A stretch of 64,000 nt of DNA, taken from the NCBI RefSeq assembly GCF_040611135.1, contig NZ_JBEXNL010000001.1:124001-188000 (forward strand). Reading direction: 5' to 3'. Shown here piece after piece: positions 7,685 to 15,790 of the stretch (positions within the stretch are counted from its first letter, which is position 1; every line of letters begins with the position of its first letter). Under the pieces are notes generated by a model, which saw only the letters and a program-made list of their open reading frames with translations, was not told the DNA's origin and ran no database searches. The translations under genes and the position numbers were made by a program. The stretch comes from Tsukamurella sp040611135. GTDB taxonomy: Bacteria; Actinomycetota; Actinomycetes; Mycobacteriales; Mycobacteriaceae.

Positions 7685-8374
7685 ATGGCGGCAACGACAT
7701 CGGATCCGGACGGGGCCATCGACGACGTGACGGGCGCGGACGAGGCCGACGAGCCGACCGCGCCGGTGACGCAGAAGCCCACGAAGAAGGCCGCGAAGCA
7801 GGTGGCATCCGCGGAGCAGGCGACGCCGAGGGGCATCGTGGTCACGCCGCTCATGCTCGGTCTGGCGGCGGTCGTCGTCGTCCTCGCCGTTGCCGCGACC
7901 GCTTTCGGATTCCTCTGGCTCTCGGCGTCGTCGGACCGCGACGACGCGCGCGGGCAGCTCGCGTCGATCACCCACACCGAGGACCGGAACGCGCGCGCCA
8001 AGGACGTGGCGGTCAAGTACGCGATCGGCGCGGCCACGGTCGACTACCAGAACCTCGATCCCTGGCGCACGGCGCTCGTGGCGAACACGACGCCGGAGCT
8101 GGCGAACACGCTCAAGACGGCTTCGACGGACCTGGAGCAGGTGTACGTACCGCTGCAGTGGCAATCCACCGCCACTCCGCTCGGTACCGTCGTCGTCTCC
8201 GACAAGGACGACATCATGGTCGTCAACGTCTTCGTCAACGTCGTCACGAAGAGCACGCAGCGGCCACAGGGGATCCCGTCCGTCACCACCTATGCGCTGA
8301 CGATCGACACCAAGCAGAACTGGGTGATCAGCGACGTGAGCAGCATCGACGGGGCGCTGGGCGGCAAGAAGTAG
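7685..8374 (+). CDS. Mce-associated membrane protein
   Basis: A 229-residue protein: an acidic then lysine-rich cytoplasmic N-terminus (residues 1-48, with KPTKKAAKQV), one membrane segment at about 54-78 (LMLGLAAVVVVLAVAATAFG), and an extracytoplasmic domain. It resembles the Mas/Mam proteins that accompany Mce importers: DVAVKYAIGAATVDYQNLDP, then LKTASTDLEQVYVPLQWQST, then VFVNVVTKSTQRPQ. Such proteins stabilise Mce complexes, of which Mce4 imports sterols. Here it stands alone, with no mce genes in the window, but has a KstR box, so it probably serves a Mce4 system encoded elsewhere. The start follows GGGGTAGCACC. Confidence 0.75.
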   Translation: MAATTSDPDGAIDDVTGADEADEPTAPVTQKPTKKAAKQVASAEQATPRGIVVTPLMLGLAAVVVVLAVAATAFGFLWLSASSDRDDARGQLASITHTEDRNARAKDVAVKYAIGAATVDYQNLDPWRTALVANTTPELANTLKTASTDLEQVYVPLQWQSTATPLGTVVVSDKDDIMVVNVFVNVVTKSTQRPQGIPSVTTYALTIDTKQNWVISDVSSIDGALGGKK

Positions 8375-8414
8375 CGGCTGAGGCTCTGCCGCGCGAACGG
8401 CTCCCCGGCGCGGC

Positions 8415-9041
8415 TCAGGGCTGGCCGGGGAGCAGCTGCACCATCAGGCCCTCGCCGTCGGCCAGCAGCGTCCCGTCCTCCTCGGTGAGCCGGGCGGTGA
8501 TGAAGGTCTTCCGCCCGTCCACCCGATCGACCTTGCCCTCGATGACGAGCGGCACGTCGAGCGGCGTCACCTTGCGGTAGTTCACGTGCAGGTACGCGGT
8601 GCGGCTGATCGGCCGCTTCGCCGCGTAGACCACATTGCCGAAGTTGTCGTCGAAGATCAGCGGCAGCACGCCGCCGTGCGCGACCCCGCCGCCGCCGAGG
8701 TGGTACCGGCGCAACACACCGCGGGCGACGACGGACTCCTCGTCGAACTTCTCGACGTGGAACGGAGGCATCAGCAGGCTGCCGCGCCCGGGCAGCGACA
8801 TACTGCGGTTCGCGGGCCCCTTGCCCTCGCGCGCCTGATGCGGCGCCAGCAGCTCGATCAGCTCCGCGGCCCGGTCGCGGGCGGCTTCGTACACCTCGTC
8901 GGGGGCGTCGATGCTCACCGCGAGGTCCTGCAGCCGCCGCATGTTCTCGACGAACTCCCCGAACGCGGGCGGGGGCGTGGCCTCCCGGAATCGCGGGATC
9001 TCGCTCCGCAGGTCCACCTTGTCCGAATCCGACTCGCTCAT
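8415..9041 (-). CDS. Hotdog-fold (PaaI-type) acyl-CoA thioesterase of the chsE-ltp2 operon
   Basis: A 208-residue protein. An N-terminal helical part (residues 1-80) precedes a hotdog domain with GGGGVAHGGVLPLIFDDNFG (about residues 114-133), which is the HGG-type active-site loop and helix, then AYLHVNYRKVTPLDVPLVIE and a closing strand (LLADGEGLMVQLLP). It is likely to hydrolyse acyl-CoA intermediates, perhaps releasing CoA during steroid side-chain degradation. It is last in the operon that begins with the ChsE1-ChsE2 fusion; its start is three bases after the ltp2 stop. The preferred substrate is unknown. Confidence 0.75.
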   Translation of the reverse strand: MSESDSDKVDLRSEIPRFREATPPPAFGEFVENMRRLQDLAVSIDAPDEVYEAARDRAAELIELLAPHQAREGKGPANRSMSLPGRGSLLMPPFHVEKFDEESVVARGVLRRYHLGGGGVAHGGVLPLIFDDNFGNVVYAAKRPISRTAYLHVNYRKVTPLDVPLVIEGKVDRVDGRKTFITARLTEEDGTLLADGEGLMVQLLPGQP

Positions 9042-9044
9042 CCG

Positions 9045-10217
9045 TCAGACCTTACTCAGCACCAAACCGCTGGTCGGAACCCCGGTCCCGGCGGTCACCA
9101 CGGCGCGCTCCGCGCCCGCGATCTGGTTGGCCGCCGTCCCGCGCAGCTGGCGAACCGCCTCGGCGATGCCGTTCATCCCGTGGATGTACGCCTCGCCCAG
9201 CTGCCCGCCGTGCGGGTTGAGGGGCAGGGCCCCGTCGAGCTCGCAGGTTCCGGCAGCCAGATACGACGGTGCCTCCCCCCGCCCGCAGAAGCCGAGTTCC
9301 TCGAGCTGCATGAGCACGTAGGGGGTGAAGTGGTCGTAGAGCACCGCCAGGTCCATGTCCGACGGTGCCATCGCCGCCTGCGCCCACAGCTGGCCGGCGA
9401 CGACGCCCATCTCGGGCAGGCCGGTGAGCCCGTCCCGGTAGTAGCTGGTCATCACGTACTGGTCGGGGCCGCTGCCCTGCGCCGCGGCGGCGATGATCGC
9501 GGGGGTCTGTTGCAGGTCCCGGGCGCGCTCAGCGCTCGTGATCACCAGCGCGACACCGCCGTCGGACTCCTGGCAGCAGTCGAGGAGGTGCAGCGGCTCG
9601 GCGACGAACTTCGACGCCTGGTGCTCGGCGAGCGTGATCGGTTTCCCGTGGAACCAGGCCTTCGGGTTGGTCGCGGCCCGCGCCCGGTCGAGGACCGCGA
9701 CGCGGCCGAAGTCCTCACTCGTGGCACCGAAGTCGTGCATGTACCGGCGGGCGGCCATGGCGACGGTGGCCGCCGGGGTGGCGATCCCGGCGGGGTAGTG
9801 GAAGGCGTTGTCGATGCCGTTCGTGTTCACCTGCTGCGCCGCGGCGTTCGAGACCTGCCCGAAGCGGTGCCCGGACCGCTCGTTGAAGGCGCGGTAGGCC
9901 ACCACCACGTCGGCGACGCCGGTCGCGACGGCCATCGCCGCCTGCTGCACGGTTGCGGCCGCGGCGCCGCCACCGAAGTTGATGCGGCTGAAGAACTTCA
10001 GCTCGGGGATCCGCAGCTCGCGCGCCACGGCGATCTCGGAGTTGGTGTCCATGGTGAAGGTCACCAGACCGTCGACGTCCTGCGGGGTCAGACCGGCGTC
10101 GTCGAGCGCCGCCCGGACGCATTCCACGGCCAGGCGCAGCTCGCTACGACCGGAGTCCTTGGAGAACTCGGTGGCGCCGATGCCGGCGATCGCGGCCCTG
10201 CCGCTCAGGCCGCTCAT
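9045..10217 (-). CDS. ltp2: Ltp2, steroid side-chain retro-aldolase (thiolase-fold)
   Basis: A 390-residue thiolase-superfamily protein that, with the DUF35 domain of ChsH2, cleaves the 17-hydroxy-3-oxo-pregnenoyl-CoA intermediate to androstenedione and propionyl-CoA in the last step of side-chain removal. It lacks the catalytic cysteine pattern of true thiolases. Tyrosines fall at residues 294 (AVLYDHFTPYV) and 344 (GEAYIHG), the positions reported as essential in characterised Ltp2. The length fits Rv3540c. Its ATG overlaps the chsH1 stop by four bases, in the order chsE1E2-chsH2-chsH1-ltp2 known from M. tuberculosis. Confidence 0.92.
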   Translation of the reverse strand: MSGLSGRAAIAGIGATEFSKDSGRSELRLAVECVRAALDDAGLTPQDVDGLVTFTMDTNSEIAVARELRIPELKFFSRINFGGGAAAATVQQAAMAVATGVADVVVAYRAFNERSGHRFGQVSNAAAQQVNTNGIDNAFHYPAGIATPAATVAMAARRYMHDFGATSEDFGRVAVLDRARAATNPKAWFHGKPITLAEHQASKFVAEPLHLLDCCQESDGGVALVITSAERARDLQQTPAIIAAAAQGSGPDQYVMTSYYRDGLTGLPEMGVVAGQLWAQAAMAPSDMDLAVLYDHFTPYVLMQLEELGFCGRGEAPSYLAAGTCELDGALPLNPHGGQLGEAYIHGMNGIAEAVRQLRGTAANQIAGAERAVVTAGTGVPTSGLVLSKV

Positions 10218-10630
10218 GCCGGCAGCACCACGGTCGAGGTGCCCGAGATGTGGTCTCCGAGGCTGTCTTTCGCGGTCACGGCGATGGTGATCGCGGCACC
10301 GTCGACCTGCGTGACCGTACCCGAGAACTCGAGCGTGTCGCCGGCGTAGCAGGGCGCGCCGAGCCGGATGGAGATGTTCCGCACGAAGGCCTCCGGGCCC
10401 GCCCAGTCGGTCACGTACTTCTGGACCAGGCCGTTGTCGGTGAGGATGTTGACGAAGATGTCCTTGCTACCGCGCGCGATCGCCGCATCGCGGTCGTGGT
10501 GCACGTCCTGGAAGTCGCGGGTCGCGATCGCGGTGGTCGCGACGAAGGTGGTGCTCGCGTGGATCGTCATGGGCGGCAGCGCCGTCCCGACGGTGACCGC
10601 CGACGCGCGCAGAGTGGTGGGGTACGTCAT
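10214..10630 (-). CDS. chsH1: ChsH1, MaoC-like subunit of the C22 enoyl-CoA hydratase
   Basis: A 138-residue single-hotdog MaoC-like protein. It pairs with the MaoC domain of ChsH2 to hydrate the pregna-4,17-diene-20-carboxyl-CoA intermediate. The hydratase motif is visible as ATRDFQDVHHDRDAAIARGS (about residues 36-55), with the aspartate and histidine of the D-x-x-x-x-H pattern, then the strand LGAPCYAGDTLEFSGTV. The gene overlaps chsH2 upstream and ltp2 downstream by four bases each, so the complex is made from one coupled transcript. The assignment rests on family, length and synteny with Rv3541c. Confidence 0.9.
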   Translation of the reverse strand: MTYPTTLRASAVTVGTALPPMTIHASTTFVATTAIATRDFQDVHHDRDAAIARGSKDIFVNILTDNGLVQKYVTDWAGPEAFVRNISIRLGAPCYAGDTLEFSGTVTQVDGAAITIAVTAKDSLGDHISGTSTVVLPA

Positions 10631-11631
10631 CGTGCCTCCCAGGCGGGCAGGGTCAGGTCGTCATCGACGCGGAGGAACACACTTCGCACGGGCATGCCGA
10701 TCTCGACGGCGGCGGGGTCCACATCGATCAACTCGCCCAGCACGCGCACGCCCTCGTCGAGCTCCACGAGCGCCACCACGAAGGGCAGGCGCTTGCCGGG
10801 GACCTTCGGGTGGTGGTGCACCACGAAGCTGAAGACGGTGCCCGTTCCGGGGGAGACCACGTAGTCGGGGACGAGCCCCAGGTCGCCACCCGGGTCCATC
10901 GGGCCCGGCGGGTGCCGGAGCGTCTCGCCCCAGCGTTGGATCCGCAGCTCGCCGATCTTCGCGCCCTCCCAGTAGAAGGCGGTGTCGCGCGAGATCACCG
11001 GCCGGAGCACGCCGCCCGCGTACGCGGAGGCGTCGACGATGCGCCCGCTCGGCCCGGCCTCGGGCACGAGGGTGTCAGGGGCATCGGGCTGCTCCGCGGC
11101 GGGCGGCCGGAACTTGAGCATGCGGAAGGTCATCTCGGCGACCACCTCGTCGTCCACGCGCCACAGCGTCCGGGTGGTGAAGAACCAGCCCTCCCCGAGC
11201 CCGGTCCGCTTCGGCCCCACGACGTCCTCGAGGCGTGAGGACGCGGTGATCACTTCGCCCGGACGCACGTGCCGGTGGTAGGTCTGGTCGGAGTTGGTGG
11301 CGACGACCGACGTGAAGCCGGCCTCGTCGAGCGCGGCCGACATCAGCCCCATCGGGTCGTCGTCGGCCCGCACCCCGTGCAGTCCGCGCATCGACCACAC
11401 CTGCGCCATCGCGGGCGGCGCCACGGGCCCGCCGAAGACCGAGTTTTTCGCGAACTCGGGATCCGCGTACAGCGGGTTGGTGTCGCCGATGGCCTCGATC
11501 CAGTTGTTGATCATCGGCTGGTTCACCGGATCCCGGCCCGCGCGCGGCACGGAATCGCCGAGCGCGCGGATCCGCTCCGCCGCGGCGAGAACGACCGCGG
11601 TCGTTTCCACGGTCGAGTCCGGGGCGGTCAT
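10627..11631 (-). CDS. chsH2: ChsH2, two-domain MaoC + DUF35 protein
   Basis: A 334-residue protein with two parts. The N-terminal MaoC-like domain (about residues 20-170) contains INNWIEAIGDTNPLYADPEF and HRHVRPGEVITASSRLEDVV. The C-terminal DUF35/OB-fold domain (about residues 200-330) ends in the typical strands FVVALVELDEGVRVLGELID and PVRSVFLRVDD. In the known pathway the MaoC half joins ChsH1 as hydratase and the DUF35 half docks with Ltp2. The zinc-ribbon cysteines of many DUF35 proteins are not seen. It overlaps its neighbours by four bases on both sides. The arrangement matches Rv3542c. Confidence 0.9.
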   Translation of the reverse strand: MTAPDSTVETTAVVLAAAERIRALGDSVPRAGRDPVNQPMINNWIEAIGDTNPLYADPEFAKNSVFGGPVAPPAMAQVWSMRGLHGVRADDDPMGLMSAALDEAGFTSVVATNSDQTYHRHVRPGEVITASSRLEDVVGPKRTGLGEGWFFTTRTLWRVDDEVVAEMTFRMLKFRPPAAEQPDAPDTLVPEAGPSGRIVDASAYAGGVLRPVISRDTAFYWEGAKIGELRIQRWGETLRHPPGPMDPGGDLGLVPDYVVSPGTGTVFSFVVHHHPKVPGKRLPFVVALVELDEGVRVLGELIDVDPAAVEIGMPVRSVFLRVDDDLTLPAWEAR

Positions 11632-13913
11632 CGGGGCACCCGCGGCAGCTGCAGGCCCATGAGGGCGATGAGTTCGCGCTGGATCTCGTTGACGCCGCCG
11701 CCGAAGGTCAGCACGAGGTGCCGCTTGGCCTGGACGTCGAGCCAGCGCAGTAGCTCCGCTGTCGCGGGATCGGACGGGTCGCCGTGCGTGCCGACGGTCT
11801 CCTCCAGCAGGGCGGTCAGCCCCTGGATCCGGTCCGAGCCGAACACCTTGGTGGCGGAGGCGTCCGCCACGTCCACGGGTCCGCCGGCCTCCGCAGCGGC
11901 GACCTGCCAGTTCAGCAGCTCGTTGATGAGCTCCGCCGCGCGGACTCGGGTCAGTGCACTCGAAACATCGGGATCGCCGAGCAGTTCCTGCTCGTGCGCC
12001 CAGGCGTCCACCCGGTCGTACAGCGCGCCGATCCGGCCCGACGGTCCGAGCATGACCCGTTCGTGGTTGAGCTGGGTGGTGATCAGCTTCCAGCCCTCGT
12101 TCTCGACACCCACCAGCATGTCCGCGGGCACGCGGACGTCGTTGTAGTACGTGGCGTTCACATGGTGCGCGCCGTCCGCCGTGATGATCGGCGTCCAGCT
12201 GTAGCCGGGATCCGTGGTGTCGAGGATGAGGATCGATATGCCCTTGTGCTTAGGGGCATTCGGGTCGGTACGGACCGCGATCCACACGTAGTCGGCGTCG
12301 TGGCCGCCGGTCGTGAAGATCTTCTGGCCGTTCACCACGTAGTGGTCGCCGTCGCGGACCGCGGTGGTGCGGATCGAGGCGAGGTCCGTGCCCGCCTCGG
12401 GCTCGGTGTAGCCGATCGCGAAATGCACCTCGCCCGAGAGGATCTTGGGCAGGAATCGTGCCTTCTGCTCCTCGGTCCCGAAGGCCTGCAGGGTCGGCCC
12501 CACGGTCTGCAGCGTCACCGACGGAAGCTGCACATCGGCGCGGGAGGCCTCGTTGACGAACAGGTACTGCTCGATCGGTCCGAAGCCCTTGCCGCCGAAC
12601 TCCGTCGGCCAGCCCACGCCCAACCGGTCGTCGATGCCCATGCGCCGCACCACGTTGCGGAAGGCTTCGCCGTGGCGCTGCACCAGCATCTCGGCACGTT
12701 CCTCGGGCGTCATCAGCGTGGAGAAGTAGTCGCGCAACTCGGCCTGCAGCGCCCGCTGCGAGGTGGTCAGGGCGAGGAACCGCCCGGACTCGTCGGCGCC
12801 GGTGGCGTCGTCGCGGTGCGCTGCCGCGAGCGCCCGTACGGTCTGCGGGACACCGCCCACGAACCGGGTGAGGTCCTTGATCGTGGAGTAGAACCGGTGC
12901 AGCGGGTAGGTCACGTCCACGCCGATGCCGCCCTGCAGGTGGTGGCAGGTCCGTACCGCCGACGGTGCCTCCACCGCCAGCCAGTGCGCCGCGAGTGCCG
13001 TGGCCTCGTCGGCGGGGGACCCGGTGCCTATGCGCCAGGCGGCGGAGACCGCCGCGAGGTGCAGCGTGCGGGAGGCGATGTAGACGTCGGCGATCTGCTG
13101 CGCCACGGCCTGGAAGGCCCCCAGCGGGCGCCCGAACTGCTCCCGTTTGCGCAGATGGTCGACGGTGAGCGCCAGAGCCCCGGCGAGCGCACCGTCGGCG
13201 ACGGCGGCCGCGCCCGTCAGGCCGCACTCCCGCACGGCCTGTGCGACGGTGCCGTCCGTGGAGCCGCCGAGGACCGCCTCGGCGGGTACCTCGACGCCGG
13301 CGAGATCGACGGTGCCCTCCGGCGTGCCCGCGGAGGTGGGGCTGGGGACGACGGTCAGGCCGGGGGCGTCGGCCGGGACCACGAAGACGGCGGCGCCGTC
13401 GTCGGTGGCGGCGCTCACGAGCAGATGCGTCGCGTGCTGCGCGTAGCCGACCGCGACCTTGCGTCCGGTCAACGCCCAGCCGTTCGCGGTGCGGAGGGCA
13501 CGCGTCGACGGCGCGGTGGGGACGGCGTCGCCGACCTCGCCGAGGGCGCCCACGATGAGCTCGTCGCCGGTCAGGGCCGAGGGCAGCAGGGCCGCGCGCT
13601 GCTCGGGGGTGGCGTGCGCCGCGACGGGCAGGATGCCGAGCGCGAGCCCGGCGAGCAGGGGCGCGCCGATCGCGAGCCGCCCGCCCTCGGTGAGTACGGC
13701 CGCCACTTCCTCAGCGCCCAGGCCTGCGCCGCCGAGGTCCTCGGGCGCGGGAAGGCCGAGCAGGTCCGCCGTGGCGAGGTCGGCCCAGGTGGCGCGCCAG
13801 GCGTCCTCGGTGTGGGTGGCGGCGCCGTCGGCACGGCGCGCGGCGGCGTGGCCGAGCACGTCGGCCGCGAGGCCGGCGACGGCCACCTGGTTCTCGTCCG
13901 GACGGAAGTCCAC
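11628..13913 (-). CDS. chsE1-chsE2: Fused ChsE1-ChsE2 (FadE28-FadE29) steroid acyl-CoA dehydrogenase
   Basis: Flavoprotein that dehydrogenates the 3-carbon steroid side chain (3-oxo-pregn-4-ene-20-carboxyl-CoA). In M. tuberculosis this is an alpha2beta2 complex of two separate proteins, FadE28 and FadE29. Here one uninterrupted frame of about 761 residues carries both. The first half is FadE28-like (VDFRPDENQVAVAG ... REQFGRPLGAFQAVAQQIAD ... HHLQGGIGVDVTYPLHRFYS). The second, from about residue 380, is FadE29-like (FAIGYTEPEAGTDLASIRTT, HVNATYYNDVRVPADMLVG, VMLGPSGRIGALYDR). The two meet in a short linker, where RFLALTTSQRALQAELRDYF aligns with the FadE29 N-terminus but has no start codon. 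The GTG start is chosen because AGGAG lies six bases upstream; a longer frame adds ten residues across the promoter. A KstR box sits 35 bases upstream. Confidence 0.88.
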   Translation of the reverse strand: MDFRPDENQVAVAGLAADVLGHAAARRADGAATHTEDAWRATWADLATADLLGLPAPEDLGGAGLGAEEVAAVLTEGGRLAIGAPLLAGLALGILPVAAHATPEQRAALLPSALTGDELIVGALGEVGDAVPTAPSTRALRTANGWALTGRKVAVGYAQHATHLLVSAATDDGAAVFVVPADAPGLTVVPSPTSAGTPEGTVDLAGVEVPAEAVLGGSTDGTVAQAVRECGLTGAAAVADGALAGALALTVDHLRKREQFGRPLGAFQAVAQQIADVYIASRTLHLAAVSAAWRIGTGSPADEATALAAHWLAVEAPSAVRTCHHLQGGIGVDVTYPLHRFYSTIKDLTRFVGGVPQTVRALAAAHRDDATGADESGRFLALTTSQRALQAELRDYFSTLMTPEERAEMLVQRHGEAFRNVVRRMGIDDRLGVGWPTEFGGKGFGPIEQYLFVNEASRADVQLPSVTLQTVGPTLQAFGTEEQKARFLPKILSGEVHFAIGYTEPEAGTDLASIRTTAVRDGDHYVVNGQKIFTTGGHDADYVWIAVRTDPNAPKHKGISILILDTTDPGYSWTPIITADGAHHVNATYYNDVRVPADMLVGVENEGWKLITTQLNHERVMLGPSGRIGALYDRVDAWAHEQELLGDPDVSSALTRVRAAELINELLNWQVAAAEAGGPVDVADASATKVFGSDRIQGLTALLEETVGTHGDPSDPATAELLRWLDVQAKRHLVLTFGGGVNEIQRELIALMGLQLPRVPR

Positions 13914-13947
13914 GCGCACTCCTGATCTCGATACCGCGTACAAACGG

Positions 13948-13961
13948 TGAAACGTGTTCTA
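13948..13961. promoter_or_regulatory. KstR box between chsE operon and LLM oxidoreductase
   Basis: TGAAACGTGTTCTA matches the KstR consensus fully. It is the only such site in the divergent gap and can serve both the chsE1E2-chsH2-chsH1-ltp2-thioesterase operon and the LLM/KSI pair on the other strand. Confidence 0.8.
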
Positions 13962-14012
13962 TTTTTAGCAAGTGGGGCGAACGCCCGCAAGCAGTTCGAC
14001 GAAAGGGTGACC

Positions 14013-14879
14013 ATGCGATTCACGTACGCGGAGGCGATGACGGACCCGTCGTACTACGTGCCGCTCGCACAGGCGGCCGAGGAGGCCGGCTATCACAGCA
14101 TGTGCGTGGCCGACAGCATCGCGTATCCCGAGGTCTCGGACTCGACGTACCCGTACACCCCGGACGGCAGCAGGGAGTTCCTCGACGGCAAGGAGTTCAT
14201 CGAGACCTTCGTGCTGGCGTCGGCGCTCGCCGCGTCCACGAAGACCCTTCGCTTCACGCCCTTCGTGCTCAAGCTGCCCATCCGCCCGCCAGTGCTGGTG
14301 GCCAAGCAGGCCGCCTCGCTCGCGTCGATGAGCGGGAACCGGTTCTCGCTCGGCGTCGGCATCAGCCCGTGGCCCGAGGATTTCGAGATCATGGGCGTGC
14401 CCTTCGAGCGCCGCGGTAAGCGGATGGACGAGTGCATCGAGATCATCAAGGGACTCTCGACAGGCGAGTACTTCGAATACCACGGGGAGTTCTTCGACAT
14501 CCCGTCGATCAAGATCGCGCCGGTGCCCACGGAGCCGTTGCCGATCCTGGTGGGTGGCCACGCGGATGCCGCCCTGCGCCGCGCCGTGCGGCTGTGCGAC
14601 GGGTGGATGCACGCCGGCGGCGACGGCGAGGAGCTCGACCGCATGCTCGCCCGGATCGACGAGCTGCGCGCCGAGCACGACAAGAAGGAGTTCGAGATCC
14701 ACGTGATCTCGCTGGACGCCTACACCGTCGACGGCATCAAGCGACTGGAGGACAAGGGCGTCACCGATGTCATCGTCGGCTTCCGCCTGCCCTACCAGCT
14801 GGGCCCGGACACTGAGCCGCTGCAACCCAAGATCGACCACCTACGGCGCTACGCCGAGTCCGTCATCAGCAAGTTCTAG
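14013..14879 (+). CDS. LLM-class (luciferase-like) F420/FMN-dependent oxidoreductase
   Basis: A 288-residue TIM-barrel flavin/F420 oxidoreductase. It shows VPLAQAAEEAGYHSMCVADS at the N-terminus, then TFVLASALAASTKTLRFTPF, VLVAKQAASLASMSGNRFSL (the cofactor-binding strand pattern of this family), GVPFERRGKRMDECIEIIKG and ILVGGHADAALRRAVRLCDG. The ATG is preceded by GAAAGGG. It starts an operon with a ketosteroid-isomerase-like gene and shares a KstR box with the chsE operon, so a steroid or steroid-CoA substrate is likely, but the reaction is unknown. It differs clearly from the Rv3520c-like LLM protein encoded near 57 kb. Confidence 0.8.
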   Translation: MRFTYAEAMTDPSYYVPLAQAAEEAGYHSMCVADSIAYPEVSDSTYPYTPDGSREFLDGKEFIETFVLASALAASTKTLRFTPFVLKLPIRPPVLVAKQAASLASMSGNRFSLGVGISPWPEDFEIMGVPFERRGKRMDECIEIIKGLSTGEYFEYHGEFFDIPSIKIAPVPTEPLPILVGGHADAALRRAVRLCDGWMHAGGDGEELDRMLARIDELRAEHDKKEFEIHVISLDAYTVDGIKRLEDKGVTDVIVGFRLPYQLGPDTEPLQPKIDHLRRYAESVISKF

Positions 14880-14887
14880 GAGGCCCT

Positions 14888-15298
14888 GTGAAGGAAGATC
14901 ATCCCGCAGTGTTGGCCGGCCGCGCCTCCCAGGCCGCGGCCAGCGGTCGTCGCAAGGAGGAGTGGCTCGACCTGTTCGCCGCCGACGGTGTCGTCGAGGA
15001 TCCCGTCGGCCCCTCCGGATTCGACCCGGAGGGCAAGGGGCATCACGGCCGGGAGGAGATCGCGGCCTTCTACGACAAGACGATCGGCGTGGCGGAGTCG
15101 CTGGAGTTCCTCTTCGGCGACGGCTTCGCCTGCGGGAACGAGGTCGCATTCACCGGCCTGATCCGCACCGTGATCGGCGGGCACGTCATCGACGCGGAGG
15201 GCGTGTTCACGTACAAGGTCGACGATGCCGGGAAGATCGTGGCGCTGCGCGCCTTCTGGGAGGTCGACCGCGCGATGGCCACCGCCCGCCCCGCCTGA
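14888..15298 (+). CDS. Ketosteroid-isomerase-like NTF2-fold protein
   Basis: A 136-residue single-domain protein resembling M. tuberculosis Rv0760c, a steroid-binding KSI homologue (comparison from memory). It has a helix RRKEEWLDLFAADGVVEDPV, then HGREEIAAFYDKTIGVAESL and EGVFTYKVDDAGKIVALRAF. It may bind or isomerise a ketosteroid. The GTG start follows AGGAGG by five bases, and the gene begins nine bases after the LLM gene, so the two are one operon under the shared KstR box. Activity cannot be confirmed, because the acidic catalytic residues of true KSI are not certain here. Confidence 0.72.
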   Translation: MKEDHPAVLAGRASQAAASGRRKEEWLDLFAADGVVEDPVGPSGFDPEGKGHHGREEIAAFYDKTIGVAESLEFLFGDGFACGNEVAFTGLIRTVIGGHVIDAEGVFTYKVDDAGKIVALRAFWEVDRAMATARPA

Positions 15299-15314
15299 GG
15301 TCCGTCCCCGTCTG

Positions 15315-15382
15315 TGAATCCACGCTTCTACGCCCACACGAGGCCGGATCCGGCTGCGTGTCGCCCGAGAGCCGTGGATTCA
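15315..15382. repeat. Nested inverted repeat downstream of convergent operons
   Basis: Outer arms TGAATCCACG (15315-15324) and CGTGGATTCA (15373-15382) pair perfectly. Inside them ACACG pairs with CGTGT around the palindrome GCCGGATCCGGC, separated by equal 11-base internal loops. The whole 68-base block can form one long symmetric hairpin. It stands just after the KSI-like gene, in a gap between converging operons, so a bidirectional terminator is the simplest reading. Confidence 0.6.
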
Positions 15383-15790
15383 TAGAGCCGGTCGTGGCCG
15401 CGGGATGGATGAAATCACGATGCAGGTGCCATCATCGTCTCGCTGGTGGTGATCGTGATGCCGACCGTCGCGCGCCGTCGCCGTCCCGAAAGCGGCGCAC
15501 CCGCTATCGTTTCCACCTCGTCATAGCGTTGCAACGTTATGGGCAGCACGAACCGATCGGTGGACCGCGGTCCGGTATGAATGTGGGGACGGGTGGCCGA
15601 CGGTACCGAGCTCGTCGCGGCGTGGCCGACCCGCGGGGTATGCAAGATGCGCATAGCCACGCGGCTGAAAAGGGCCTTTGACCTGCGCGTATTCAGGTAT
15701 GCGTCGCGCGCATGGCTCTTCAGCCACAACCCATTTACAGGTAGGTGCGCGTCCGGCGGCTTCTCTCGTCCGCAACCGCGGCCGGCGGGC
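15383..15790. other. Gap without a convincing gene (palindrome and relic-like frame)
   Basis: No frame here has both a good start and a protein-like sequence. Two things stand out. A near-perfect 20-bp palindrome at 15522-15541 (CATAGCGTTGCAACGTTATG, one mismatched pair) looks like an operator but has no adjacent start codon. Just before it a frame reads AGAIIVSLVVIVMPTVARRR, a membrane-segment-like stretch without a start codon, which may be the remains of a small membrane protein. Confidence 0.4.

Noticed and set aside
13914..13943. Upstream start of the chsE fusion (MYAVSRSGVR)
   Set aside because: It lacks a ribosome binding site and approaches the KstR box; the GTG at 13913 has AGGAG at the right distance.
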